Shown here: positions 12,101 to 24,100 of the stretch, piece after piece
Position numbering within the stretch: position 1 is the stretch's first letter
How the letters are laid out: every line of letters begins with the position of its first letter
Assembly (NCBI RefSeq): GCF_031877795.1
Contig: NC_133937.1
Location: 18,875,501 to 18,939,500, forward strand
From: Strix aluco
Lineage: Eukaryota > Chordata > Aves > Strigiformes > Strigidae
Direction of reading: 5' to 3'
Length of the DNA: 64,000 nucleotides
The notes under the pieces: generated by a model
What the model was told of the DNA's origin: nothing
Database searches by the model: none
What the model saw: the letters and a program-made list of their open reading frames with translations, nothing else
Translations under genes and position numbers: made by a program

Positions 12101-15100
12101 AAGGAGTACGAGCTGGATGTTGCAGGGGAGCAGTTTGTGGAAGGTTGCAAGTTATTTTCAGAACTGAAGAAACTGGAGTTTAAAACATGTTTCCTTTTGG
12201 TAAATTCACTTACCTTTTTCATTACTGTGCATCCCAGTAACTTCCCCTTAGGGGAGAGAGGTTTGTATGGTACTTGAGTGGTAATAGCCCTTGTGCTTCC
12301 AGTGGCTCTTATCTGATAGAGAAGAGCTCTCGCATTTCAAATTCCTCTGAAGTGGACACAGAAGGGGAATGTGACACCACAAGCAATGGCAAAGCACTGA
12401 AATGTTACTGTGAATGCCACTCACTCATCCCAGTGGTTCTTGGGGTTTCTTCAGGAGGCTTCAGTATTTCAGTGTCCCTGGATGCTCTGGCTCAGCTGCT
12501 TCTTGTGGTACAGGGTTATCTCTAGCAGCCTGCCACATGTTGGGTAGATTATCAGTCTTTAAATGCCAGCTGTACAGCCAAGCCTCCAGCAGTGTTTGAG
12601 CAGCAGTGTTAATCCACCGTTATTCTTGACCCCTTGGCAAGTCTTGTGTGATCAAAAATGAGTCACGGTAATAGTGTGCTGAGCTCGGTGCTCCTCAAAG
12701 GGGTGAGTAAGGTGCTTCTCTCCCTCCTTTGGTACTGCAGGAGATGGAAACCAAATTGACTTGGTTAAGGCCCAGAGACGGACGCACAATGTGTCTCCCG
12801 CAGACTCCCTCCAGTGTAATGATGTCTTTAGGGATCTGTTTCATGATTTCTAAAATGATGAGGTTTCTAATCTGGTGGGACTATGGGTGACTTTCAGTGC
12901 TCAGGATTTCTTCATGCTAGCTGTCCCTGTCAGAGGATTTACGTGAAGGTACTCTCCAGGCAATGTGTCCGGTGGAGCAGCAGCAGGCTGCACGCGGGGG
13001 TCTTAGTAGGCCACCAGTCAGCTGCAGGCTGCAGCTTGGGAGGTGATGATCTTCACATTTAAAGCAGGTATTCTATATCCATCTGGTGGCTTGTCTGGTC
13101 TCTTCATTAGCACTTCCTCTGTCAGTTTGTAATCTGCTTGCAGCATTGAAAGTGGTGAGCAGCTAGACAGGCACCATTCAGTTGACCCATCTGAAGGTCT
13201 TTGGGTTAATGTTGAGCACCTGTGATACACATCTCTGTCCTTCCCTTTTCCATGAAATACTATCCTAGTAGAGCAGTGAAAAAAAGAAAAGCATCTTGTG
13301 ATCTTCCTTCTGGTTAGAGAAAATATCCCACTACAGCTGTGGGGAGATGTGCTAAACAGCCTCATTTTTGGCCTAGGGAAAGCTGTGATTGCAGCTAATG
13401 CAGGACACCTCTAGGAGGTGAATGTTTCCTTAGGGGAAATGATTCCCTAGGGGAATGATTTGCCATCTAATCCCACATTAGGAGGACTCTCTAAATCTTA
13501 CCAACAATGTTTATTTATGTCTGACAGCTCTACTGGGTTTGCTCAGCTGCTTTCCAGCATGCTGAAACCTAGCATGAATGTGTAGAATGAATACCAGTTG
13601 CAACAGACTCATAAACGAGGTATGTCTCGGCTGCAAGGCATGTTTTAATCTGAACTCATGTCTGGGAGCAGTCCACCCTTCTCATTTCCTCTGCCTGTTA
13701 AATAATTGATGAAGGCCCACAGTAATCATTATGCTCCTTCCACAAAGTCATTAAAACTGCACAAAATCTTATGTAGTGTTTGCAAAGCCACAAACAAATG
13801 TGATGTTCTTCACCGTCTGTCCAGGCAATAATTTTGACCCAAAGAGGTCTCTGTTGTTAAGAGGACACCTCTTTAGCAGAAGTAGGGAAAAATGAATGAG
13901 CCATTTAGTTGATTTGCTTGAAAATGCCAAGTTTTAGCTGGGACCTCCTTTTTCATGAGGAGTATCATACCAATGGCATTGCTGTGTAGTAGTGTATTCT
14001 GTCTGGGATCTCCATGAGATTACGCCAAGTTCCTTCCCATCAGCCATTTCTCAGGCAGAGCACAGCACAGCACTTTGGCAGTGCAGTGGTACATCTGGGA
14101 AGCAAAGCATCAAGCGTGGAGAGGAAAGGCAGAATGTATCAAGGTGAGCTGTGGTCCGGCTGGGTCTGATGCTTCTACTTTTTCAGAAAGTATTGTCAGA
14201 TTGTTTTTTAAAGATGAAATTTCTGATGCCTTTGTCCCTTCCAGTCTGCTTGTTAGATCAAGCACTGCTTTGTAATTGATCGCACTGAAGTCCGTGAGCA
14301 TCTGTCACAGCTGCTCCTGGGCAAAACCAGTTTATTACAACTAAAGAAGCTATCCAAAAGCTTGAGCCCAAACCTTTCTTCCAAGGAGGGAAGCAAATGT
14401 GATTGTGATGCAGATGAAGGTGTTTGTGATTGAATCCTGCCCCTAACTAATACTGAGAAGTATCTTAGAGACCCAGACCCACATAGATTTCTGCTGAGAA
14501 TTTACTTTCATTAGTTTTCACCTCTTTGCTTGCAGGTACCAGTGAGAGAAGCCCTGAGTGCTCCAACTGTTTTTCAAATGTTGCTATGGAAAGCTCTTCC
14601 CTGGAAAGTCCATTCACTCTTTTTGTTTTCTCTTAGGTGACTCCGGGTAGCAAAGCTGCAATAGCCAGCTTGTGTATAGGAGACCAGATCATAGCCATTG
14701 ATGGAGTGAACACAGATAACATGACACACCTTGAGGCGCAGAACAAAATCAAGGGTTGCACAGATGAACTAACTCTGACGGTCAGCAGGTATGTTGCTGA
14801 GTGAGACTGGGAATGGGGAGAGGGAGGGATGCAGGGTGGGCAGTAGCTATGTTTTGGTTTGACAGCAGACCTCTCTGGCTGGTTTGTTTAATTTGACCTC
14901 TTAGTGCTTTGTCTGTCCAGGCACTGGATAGCAAGAGGGAAAGGCATTTCAGTCTTTAATCCTAATGCTGCTTTCATTTGCTGTACTTTGACCTTATGAA
15001 AACAATTTTCCCAGTGAGAAATTGGCTGATAATTTGTGGCAGATTCTGTCAGCCTATTCTGTGACTCCTGACAGCAAGAAATCAAAGACAGGTCTCATGA

Positions 15101-18100
15101 AAATTTCACTCATAACAGAGGAGGTACAACCAGAGATGACCTTTCTTCCTGTTGCTCTAATTTAGCAGTTAAAATATATGTTTGTGTACTATCCATGTTA
15201 TTAATTGCCTAGTTTCTGCCATGCACAGACTCAGAAAGGTTGTACATTTTGGAGCCTTTTGATCAAACAGCACTGACAGTGCTAAACAGTGATGAGCCAG
15301 GGTGCATCAAGGTGTCAGTCTCCCTGAATCCTGAAAAACTAAAGGAAGGTGACAGCTGAGCCATGGTCTCTGTCACCAGCGTAGAGCACAGGCTGGCTTC
15401 AGCCTTCCCCCCATCTTGAGCTGCAGAGCAATGGACAGCTTCGTCCCTTTCTCCAGCCATGCTTTGTCGTTGGGCCATCTTTGTACAGAGAAGAAATGGA
15501 GACTGGGAAGGCAGGGGTCTGCTTTGCATTGAGCCATTTCTTCTTAAAAGAACTGGAGCCTGTTTTTTTTGAGGGTGCTGGGGATTTATCCTTCCTCTTG
15601 GTTTGAATTGCAGCCATGGGTACCAGCAGTTCTTGGAGTCACATGGTAGATGCAGTGTGGCATTTCTAGTTGCTCTAGAGTGAGTTTTTCCTGTGGCCAC
15701 CTTCCCCCAAAGCAGTCATCCATCAGCTTCACGGCAGATGCAGGGGAAGTGCTTTCAGAAGGAGTGAAAAAGCATGCCTTAAATGACACAGTAGTTCAGT
15801 TGTTCAGGGCTTTTCTGTGATAAACAGAAGTCTTTTACTATAGTTTGGACAATGCCAGGAGTTCAGCAGGCATTTTCCAGTTCAGGAAGAAGTGATGGGT
15901 CTTGGCCAAAAAAAGCCTGACAACTTATTGAGGGAATTCAGAGAGAGAAGAATGGAGCACAGTGCAGGCAGTGTGAATGGGTGGTGAGCATTGCGGCAGC
16001 CTGATAGCCCCAGAGTTTCTCATACTGGCCTCTAACTTGGCAGCCTGTAATCTTCCTGCAAAGGAGTGCTCTTTTTCCTCTCTGAAATATCCAGCTGCTT
16101 GACTTAGCAAACCAGTGCCATGTGGTTCTGGCTGGGAGAGAGGAGGGGGAGGCAAGGGCTCTTGCAGCCTGCGGGTGAGCGAGGTCTTACAGATCATTGA
16201 GTCTGTAAAATGTGTTTGCTAATGTTAATTACAAAGTCGTTAACTTTATAGCTACCCCATGCACGTTTCGTTGGCTTTGGGTGTGGAAGCTGCCCAGGCA
16301 GAGATTTTTAGCTGGATATGCAGCTAGATAAAACCATGCAGGGGCTTTGAGTTAGCACAGCGCAACTCTTTTTCAAGACCCCTTTCAATGAGATGGCATG
16401 AGTGTGTGTTGGATGCTTCTGCTGCTGTACTCTGATCGATGAGTACTGCTGACGAAATAGCCAGGGAGAGTGTTGGGACGGCAAAGATGTAAAAGCAGTG
16501 ATCTGACAGCCAGATATTACTACCCATTGTTCTATGTAAAATCCATTTTCGGTGATTCTAGGGGACTTTTGGGGAGTAAAGTTCTGCTTGGGGATGAATT
16601 GCTTACTTGTTTGGAGACTTGATAGCTGCTAGGAGTGTGTTTGTATTGGGGAATATGATGCTGTAGGAGGCTTTCTCAGAGGAGAAAGCTCTTTAATGCC
16701 AAAAAGACAGTAGCATGCATCATGTGGTCTTTCTTGGTTGTACTCTGTTGAGAATATTTTATCCCAGCTTATCTCTGGGCCTCTGTAACTGTGTGGTCCC
16801 AAATGCAGCTGGACTTGGTGGTCAGAAATGCTATGTGGTCTTCATGGCTGAGGCTGAAGACCTTCTTTACTTTGCAGTCTAAAACCAAGACCTTAAAATG
16901 GAAGATCTTGAGAAGAGGCCTAGCAGGGTGACAGAGAAGGCATTTTTAAAACAGTTGGAGCCCATGCTTCATCTTCCTGTTTGACTTAGGATAGAGGAAA
17001 TGGATGAGAAAAGCAGACTAGGAGTCAATGGTCATCCCTCCTCTGTGAAGAAGGGAAGAGCATCACTGTGGAGAGGGTGGAAGGCACCTGAGAAAATGAG
17101 TGCCACGTGGCTAAGTGGTATGGCTTGGGCTTCCTGAACGTCGGTGGGCCAAACTCTGTCAATAAGGCTTGACTGTATAGTTAGTGAGGAAGGCTGACAA
17201 TACAGTCGGGTCAGAGCTGGAAGTTTTCTCTCTGTTGAAGTAGTTCTGTAAGTAGTTGTCTGATTGTGAAAAGGAAAGTATATCATTTGCACTTCCACGC
17301 CACCAACTCTTGGGTCTGGTCTCCACGCTCTGCAGTTGTAGCTCATTAGCTGAATCAGATGTACCAAGCAGCCGTGCTGGCAAGGACCACTAGTCTGACA
17401 GGGCCACAGCTCTGTGGGCTGGAGCATGACACACAGCTGGTGCTGAGGATGTGCCCAGCTGTGCCAGGTTTTCCAGAGTGAGTCTTCCAGTCCTTCTTTT
17501 CTACTCACCATCATAGAGATGTCTTGTGAAAGCATAACTCCATAGTGATTTTTAATTTCATATCTGATGAATTTTAAATGATTACTCATTTAAATGATTA
17601 CCTGTGTAAAATGCTCTCTGACCTGCATTTGGGGTGGCAGCAGAGTTATGCCAGGAGGGATTTTAGACCTCAGTCTGAGCTTACATGAGATGTTTCAGTT
17701 CCACCAAAGGGTCAACACCGTCCTGACAGTGGAGACTTCATTTGTGACTGTGTTGTGAATGCTAAAATTGCACATGGGTTCAAGGTTGAACAAGGGTTAA
17801 TGGTTGGACTGGATGATCTTCAAGGTCTTTTCCAACCTAGACGATTCTATGATTCTGTGAAGGGGAGGCTGGATGACAAATCTATAAAGGATATTATATA
17901 CCATGGCAGTATCTCTGCTGCAGAAAGTCCTTAAGCTGCAAGTAGCTGGATGCTGGGAGAGTGTTTTAAGGAAGCATTGTGCTATGGTGGTTGTCTTCTT
18001 GTGCTCCTCTGTGGACCAAAACAAATTTTATATGTGTGTTCTGCAAGTATGCAACCCTATTCTCTTTTAATGGTAGCCAAGTGGTTAAGATGTCTTCATG

Positions 18101-21100
18101 TTTGGTTGTACTAATGGTTATTTAAGAGAAGTGTAAATGTAGAGAATGGAAATGACTTAAACACTTCTGGTAAAGGAAATGCTGTTTGCACTGTGTACTT
18201 GATTATGAGTATCAACAGCATTCCAATGTTTCCTGTCTCAGTATTTTCCCTAACGATGGTAACAGTCCAAAAATATTTCACATCAGATTGTAGGCAGGAA
18301 ATCTACTCTAACACATGTCACCATTAAAAATGGATCAAATTACTAGCTGAAGAAAACATGATTGGTCTGCTTTTTCACCCAAAGGTGCAAATCTGTTAAT
18401 TTCCTAGGGATTTAAAACCCAGCCACAAATTGCTTTCTCTGAATATGCTTTTCTCAGCAGCACTGCCAGCTGCTTTGCTCTTTGCTGTGTGAACAGAGTT
18501 GGAAAGGTCTATTTTCTGCCTCAAAAGTGGGTCTTCAACAATGCCGGCGCATACACCCAATTCCTGCTGAACTTAGCATGTCTGGCAGCTCCCTGCTCTT
18601 TTCTGAGCCTGTGTTTGTTCATTCATTTTGCTTTTTGTTTCAGGCTAGAGAGTGTTTTTAGAAATGTAGTTTCCAAGAAACCAAAGTAAAGGTTCCATTA
18701 TTGTCTTCAGTGGTGTAAAATCTAGCTCACCACCATGGTTTTGTATGGTACATGCAGAAAGACCGACCTACAGCAGTAATGTGCTTTGGTTGACTCAAAA
18801 CTGAGAAACTTTGGTTGCAAAACTCAAACTCAAAACCTCAAAACTTTGGTTGCAAAACTGAGAAACTTCACAGGCAGATTTTTGAGCCTCTCCCATTCAT
18901 AAGAAGGATGAAGTTTTGGATCTTGAGTCTTTGAGAAGAGCTGCTGCTCTTTTTTTCAATTAGGGTGTGTACATCATTGCACTGACATTTTAGGGTCAAG
19001 CAAAGCCTCCCCCCAGGCTGCATCTCTTCCAAGCACTCCTCTGATTTTCCTTTAATGGGATAAGCAGCAAGACATGTCCAGCAGACTGGAGAAAGCTAGC
19101 AACTTCCTTTGGAAATTCGGCATATTATGGGAAAGATGCTTGCTCTGACAAAGAGTACTCAAAGAAGGGAAGGCTCAGGAAGAACAAATTCTCCTACCAC
19201 AACATTCACCTGATAGATCCAGGCATCACCCATGTCAGTGGTAGTGCTTATGATGAATTTGACATACAGCTCTCTGTAGCTGCAGATGTACAAAAGCAGA
19301 CAAATATTCATTGCAGCATGGGTGAAAATTTATTTCTAAAACAAATGGCTCTTTGCCTGTGGCTTTAGTCACCAAATAGGTGGTGGTACTGTGCTCATAT
19401 GCAGCCCTGAGCAACTCAAAGGTAAAGTGTGTATTTCTGTGTTTTTTTCCAACAAAAAAGAGATGTTCCTACAGTGAGTCTGCCCTTCCCTCTATGTCTG
19501 GAGGCAGGCTGAGGGTAGTAATAAGGGAAGAATATTTGTAAAAGGGATTGCACATGTAATCTCTTGTTCTGCTCCTACTGTCCTTTTCTTCAAATTTCAA
19601 GCTGCTTTCCTGCGCAGCTCTGCTGCCAGTGTATAATATATTAATGCACCATTTTTGTTTGCAGAACAGTCTGTTACTTTGCTAAAAGTAACAGGAATGA
19701 AGCTATGTATTTGTTCTTTGAAAACTGCTAGGATCAGGGAAGTCAGATCTGTTACCAGTGCGTAGATGCTTATGAAGAAGAGAGGGAGTGTGCAATGTCA
19801 TCTGCTTTTTATTCAGTAGGTTCAGTTACACTGTTGCTTACTCCACGTGTTCCCAGGTCTCAGCTGTGGGGATTAGTTGCACAAAGCCACAATAGTCTCA
19901 AATTTGTCTTCTAGGAAGTTGGTGGAATCCGTTGACTCATTTATGTTTGCTTTTTGCTTCCCTGCCAAGAAGTGTTTTCCAGCTCTGTCATCTTACTAAT
20001 AATTCTTTTGGCCCTGGGAAAAGCCTGATGCTCTGTGTGCATCTATATAAGGGCAAGCAGATGGCCTGGCCCTGCGCGGCAGCTCACAACCTCTCCATGG
20101 CTGGTGTGGTGCTCCTGGGTGCATGCCGGCACCTTTTACTAATGATTGGCATGTTCAAAGTCAAGCTGGCATTTGGTGTGTTTTTACAGCCTCTTTGGCA
20201 AGGCAAAAATAGTTAACTCTGTAGCTGACTGGTGGAAGAACAGTGTGAGTCTGAGCAGTCAGGTGTGTTTTGTACTTTGTAACTCTAATGAAACTGCTTG
20301 TGATAACTTTCTGTTGTTGCCTCTGTGCAGCTGGACTTGCCCTTTTGAACTTAATGGTTGTATGAAGAGACACCTGAAATGCAAGGAGCAGAGGTCCATG
20401 CATGAAGAAATGAATTTGGGGCCTCTTGGCTAGGAAGTTGTGACTACATTGCTGTTTAAATTGGCAATAGGCTGCATGCAGCCCAAGTACAGTTTTGCTT
20501 GCCAAAGCAATTATGTCCATTAATGGATGGCTGCTAAAAGTGACTGCTCGTGTTTAAATCCAAGGGCATGTATTTTGCAGCTGTTGTAGCTAAAAGGCTG
20601 ATTAAAAGGTACCTTCCTTGTAGCCTGAAAGCTCTTGTAGTTAGTCTCTAAACATTATTAAAATGTCTGTCTGAAAATCTGTGGAGGGTTGAAAGGAATT
20701 CTTCAGACCTTTCCTTATTTTTCAGCTAGCAAACTTTGTGTTGCACAAGGACCTTCTCTATCTTTATGGGTTTAGTTGTTACTTTGGTATCTTAGTTGTT
20801 TCCATCCCCGTGATTGAAATAGGAATGTAAATGTGCCTCTTGCCTTTACACAACTTACTTAAACAGTTCCTGGCTCATGGAATTAGACCTGCATTTTCCA
20901 GCTCTGAATTTTCTCTTGAAGCTATGGCTCAGCTCTGCACGCAAAGCATTGATAGCAAAATCTAGGCTCTTGTAATGTTTATATTATACCATGTTCAAGC
21001 CAAGCTCCTTGGAAAATGCTGTATTTTGTAAATACCTCTCTAGATTCCTGCCTTGACTTGCATGCAGTTTCCTTCCTCCCCTTCCTACCAGTTCCTCCCC

Positions 21101-24100
21101 ATCCAAACTAGTGCCAGAGAGATTTCTTGGTTTCTGCGTGATGAAACAGCAAATGCATGGCTTGCTCCCTGGCCCTGTCTTGGTTGCTCTCTCTCCTGTC
21201 GTAAGGGAACAGCATGGAAATGATGGCAAATGTGACAAAGTTTGTATGTCCATGTGCCTGCAATTAATTTGCCTGGCACTTGTTCCCAGGCTTGTTTGAG
21301 TGTCATGGTTTTGTCTTCTCTTTCTGCACTATTTGAGTGTTGCTTTCTGCTGGAGTCTTATTTGAAAGAATATGCATTAGAAACCATATTCTAAAATCAC
21401 TATTTGTCAATTTAAGCAGGAGTCTGTGAGATCCTATGGGGATGCTGAAGTCTGCTGTCTTTCACTGACAACAGGGTGTGATTCCCCATCAGGCTGTTGG
21501 ACATCCAGCCCTGTCACTGGTGGAGAGGCAGGTCTGGCAGCCCTGCTAGAGCGGCCCCACTCTGTGGCAGAAGTACTGCCTCACCAAGGGGGGAGCGTGG
21601 AGGCAGGCTTGTGCCTGGGGATCCTCTTCTCCAGATCTGAAGAAAATCCTTCAGAAAGCCACTACAGTTCTACCAGTAACAGCCGCTGTTAACTGAAGGC
21701 ACCGTTGCTGAGGCTGGGTTTGAGCTATCTGCTCTGGTGCCTGTTCCTTGCTTCATATAAGTAAGATATAAACACATGTAGGTAAGATACAAACATGATG
21801 AGTTTAACCCAATTGTCTGTGCCTTGTGCCCACGCTTCCTAGCCTTTCAGAAATAAGTCCTGGGCCAGCAGTGGGACATAAGGTGAACTTTTAGGTGCTA
21901 TTTTTCTTTTTGCTGCCACACTTCAGTAAAAGTGCAGGCAGTGACACCAAGAGCAGAGCCGGAAAACCCTTGCTGAGAGCTGGGACCACCGATGAGAGCA
22001 GTCCCACCGATGACCTGCTGACCATGGGCTTCGCAGCTGGTGTGGTGGGATGGAGCATGTGCCTTGAAAGCCCTGCTAGGCAAAGCCAGTGAGAGCAAAG
22101 CTGTTGCTGTCTCCTCTTTGCAGCTTTGCTGGGGCCATAAATGGGCTGTTGAGAGTGGCTGAAGGGCTTTGCTGCAGCTGTTGTGAAGACAAAAGGAAGC
22201 TTTATCTTCCTAGCCTTAGAAGGACAACAGCCTGCACTATTTAACCTTTCTGTTTGGATAACTTTTAAACTGGATTGAAAGTAAAGCCTGGGATGACCTT
22301 GCTGCTTCCATTTATATCCAGTGACAGATCAGTATGGTAGCAGGCTGGGAAACAAACTTGTGCTTTTTGCCTTGCTAATAAGCAAGGGAGAAAAACCTGA
22401 TAAAAAAAAAACCAACCCTATTGGCTGCAGTAGTTGGCCATAGCTGCCTCCCATATGTTGGAGACCAAGGTGCTGTGTCATCTCAAATGCATTGAGTGAG
22501 GGGCAGTGGGATGAAAGCAAGTGCCCAGGGTCCTGGGGGGAGGTTTCTGTTCTGTATCTATATATTGGCCTGCTCTAAGCTTAAATTTTCAGTCTGAATA
22601 GGGCCTTTTGGTGCTTCTGAAATCTGGTAATTTTAAGCTGCTGTGAAAGAAAATGCTACCTCAAAAGTACTTAGATCACTGCTACTGAGAACTGGCACAG
22701 TGATGCCTCACACTAGAAATCAGCTGAAGTGCTTAATGCTCTCTGAACTGCTCTTTTCATCTCCAGCCAATGTCCCAGCTCAGCTGGCAGGATATTTGAT
22801 TTCCATATGCTTTGCTGTGTCTCCTGTTGTTCCAGAGGAGATGGAACTTGGTCGCATGTGATCTCCAAACACTTTCAAGGAATAAGGCTTTGCATTGGTC
22901 AACCGGCTGCTCCCCTCTGCAAACACAGTCTTCAAGTGCAAAATACAGCCATCCTAGAGATGGCTGTGACTTTCAAGCTTGATAGTCATAATCTGGGTAA
23001 AATTGGTGGTTCCTCAGGCACTTTAAAGCCCGAATTGCCAGAAGCAAGGAGGGAATGGCTGTTTTATACTCACCTGGGGTATGTTGTGCATCCAGTAATG
23101 ACACTGTTGAGGCAAGATGATGGTCGGATTTGCATAGATCTGATCCCATGCAGCTGTTACATTCATATCTGTTAGTCTGTGTGTGCCCCAGCTCACCAGA
23201 CACCAGGATGTAGGTTGTCAGGTATCAGCACTGCAGCTGAGCCCGCAGGGTGCAATAGCCTGGAGTCAAAGGTTTGCTGTACCTGAGTGCTTGTAAAGGA
23301 TGGTATCTGGTGTGACCTGTGTCTTTGTACTTTTCTGTGAAAGGAGGTAAAGCACAGCAGACTTCATTCATGTTTCTTCCCTGTAAGATCCAGAGTGCAA
23401 TGGGTGCAACAGCAGGTTAATAAAATTTCTCCTCTTCCTTGAGTGAGAATGCTGCCTCCTGTCTCCTCCCACTGGATGGAAGTATTAAAATACTATTTAC
23501 GCAGCAAATGTCTGGGATATGTGCATCACAGTTAAATTTGGTAGACCAGATTGAATTTATTTTGGGTAGCTCTACACCCTATTTCTCCATCCTTGTCAGT
23601 TTTATAAGCCTTTTCTGTTAAAAGTCTCTTTCCAGTGACCCAGTTAATTCTCAGTGGAAGCATTCCTGTTTTGCTAACTAAGTACTTAAGTTGTAGCTGG
23701 CCCTGGAGCCACAAATATCTGGGAAGTACATCTATCTGCAGTTGCAGATTCTACAAAGGGCTCTTGTCAAAACAGGACATGGTTTTCAAAACCCATCCTA
23801 TGAGTTTATCAGCCATCTGGTTGCTGCATGATGCAATGTTTAGCATTGAACAATGGTTTTCATTCAGCAATACTGCAGCCACTTGTTCCCTGCTATTAAA
23901 AAATTTGAGAAAAGTGGCACTGTTTTAGGCCATCTGAGATGCTAACTACTTTCTGTACTTCGGAGAAATGTAGGTACCATGTTTCCCACAGAGTATCTCA
24001 AGCAAATGTAAGCATTCTACTTCTTCCTCACCATTTGTTTGTCTGTTGTTCTTTGGGATATAGCGAAACTCCAGAGTGATGATGGTAAAAGCGGTTGGTT

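Larger units (their letters stand above)
3065..14636 (+). other. PDLIM1: PDLIM1 intron 1
   Basis: An 11.6 kb intron. It contains a second CpG-rich block at 3715-4080, a T19 tract at 4166-4184, a 13-bp tandem duplication at 3300-3325 and a 16-17 bp tandem duplication at 13426-13458. A stretch near 9200-9300 weakly resembles an ancient SINE. I found no coding exon on either strand; the short frames, including those at 7298-7996, lack domain character. Confidence 0.8.

Noticed and set aside
12035-12277. An 80-residue frame in intron 1 that looks mildly protein-like.
   Set aside because: No exon boundaries, no family resemblance, and no reason for a gene at this position.
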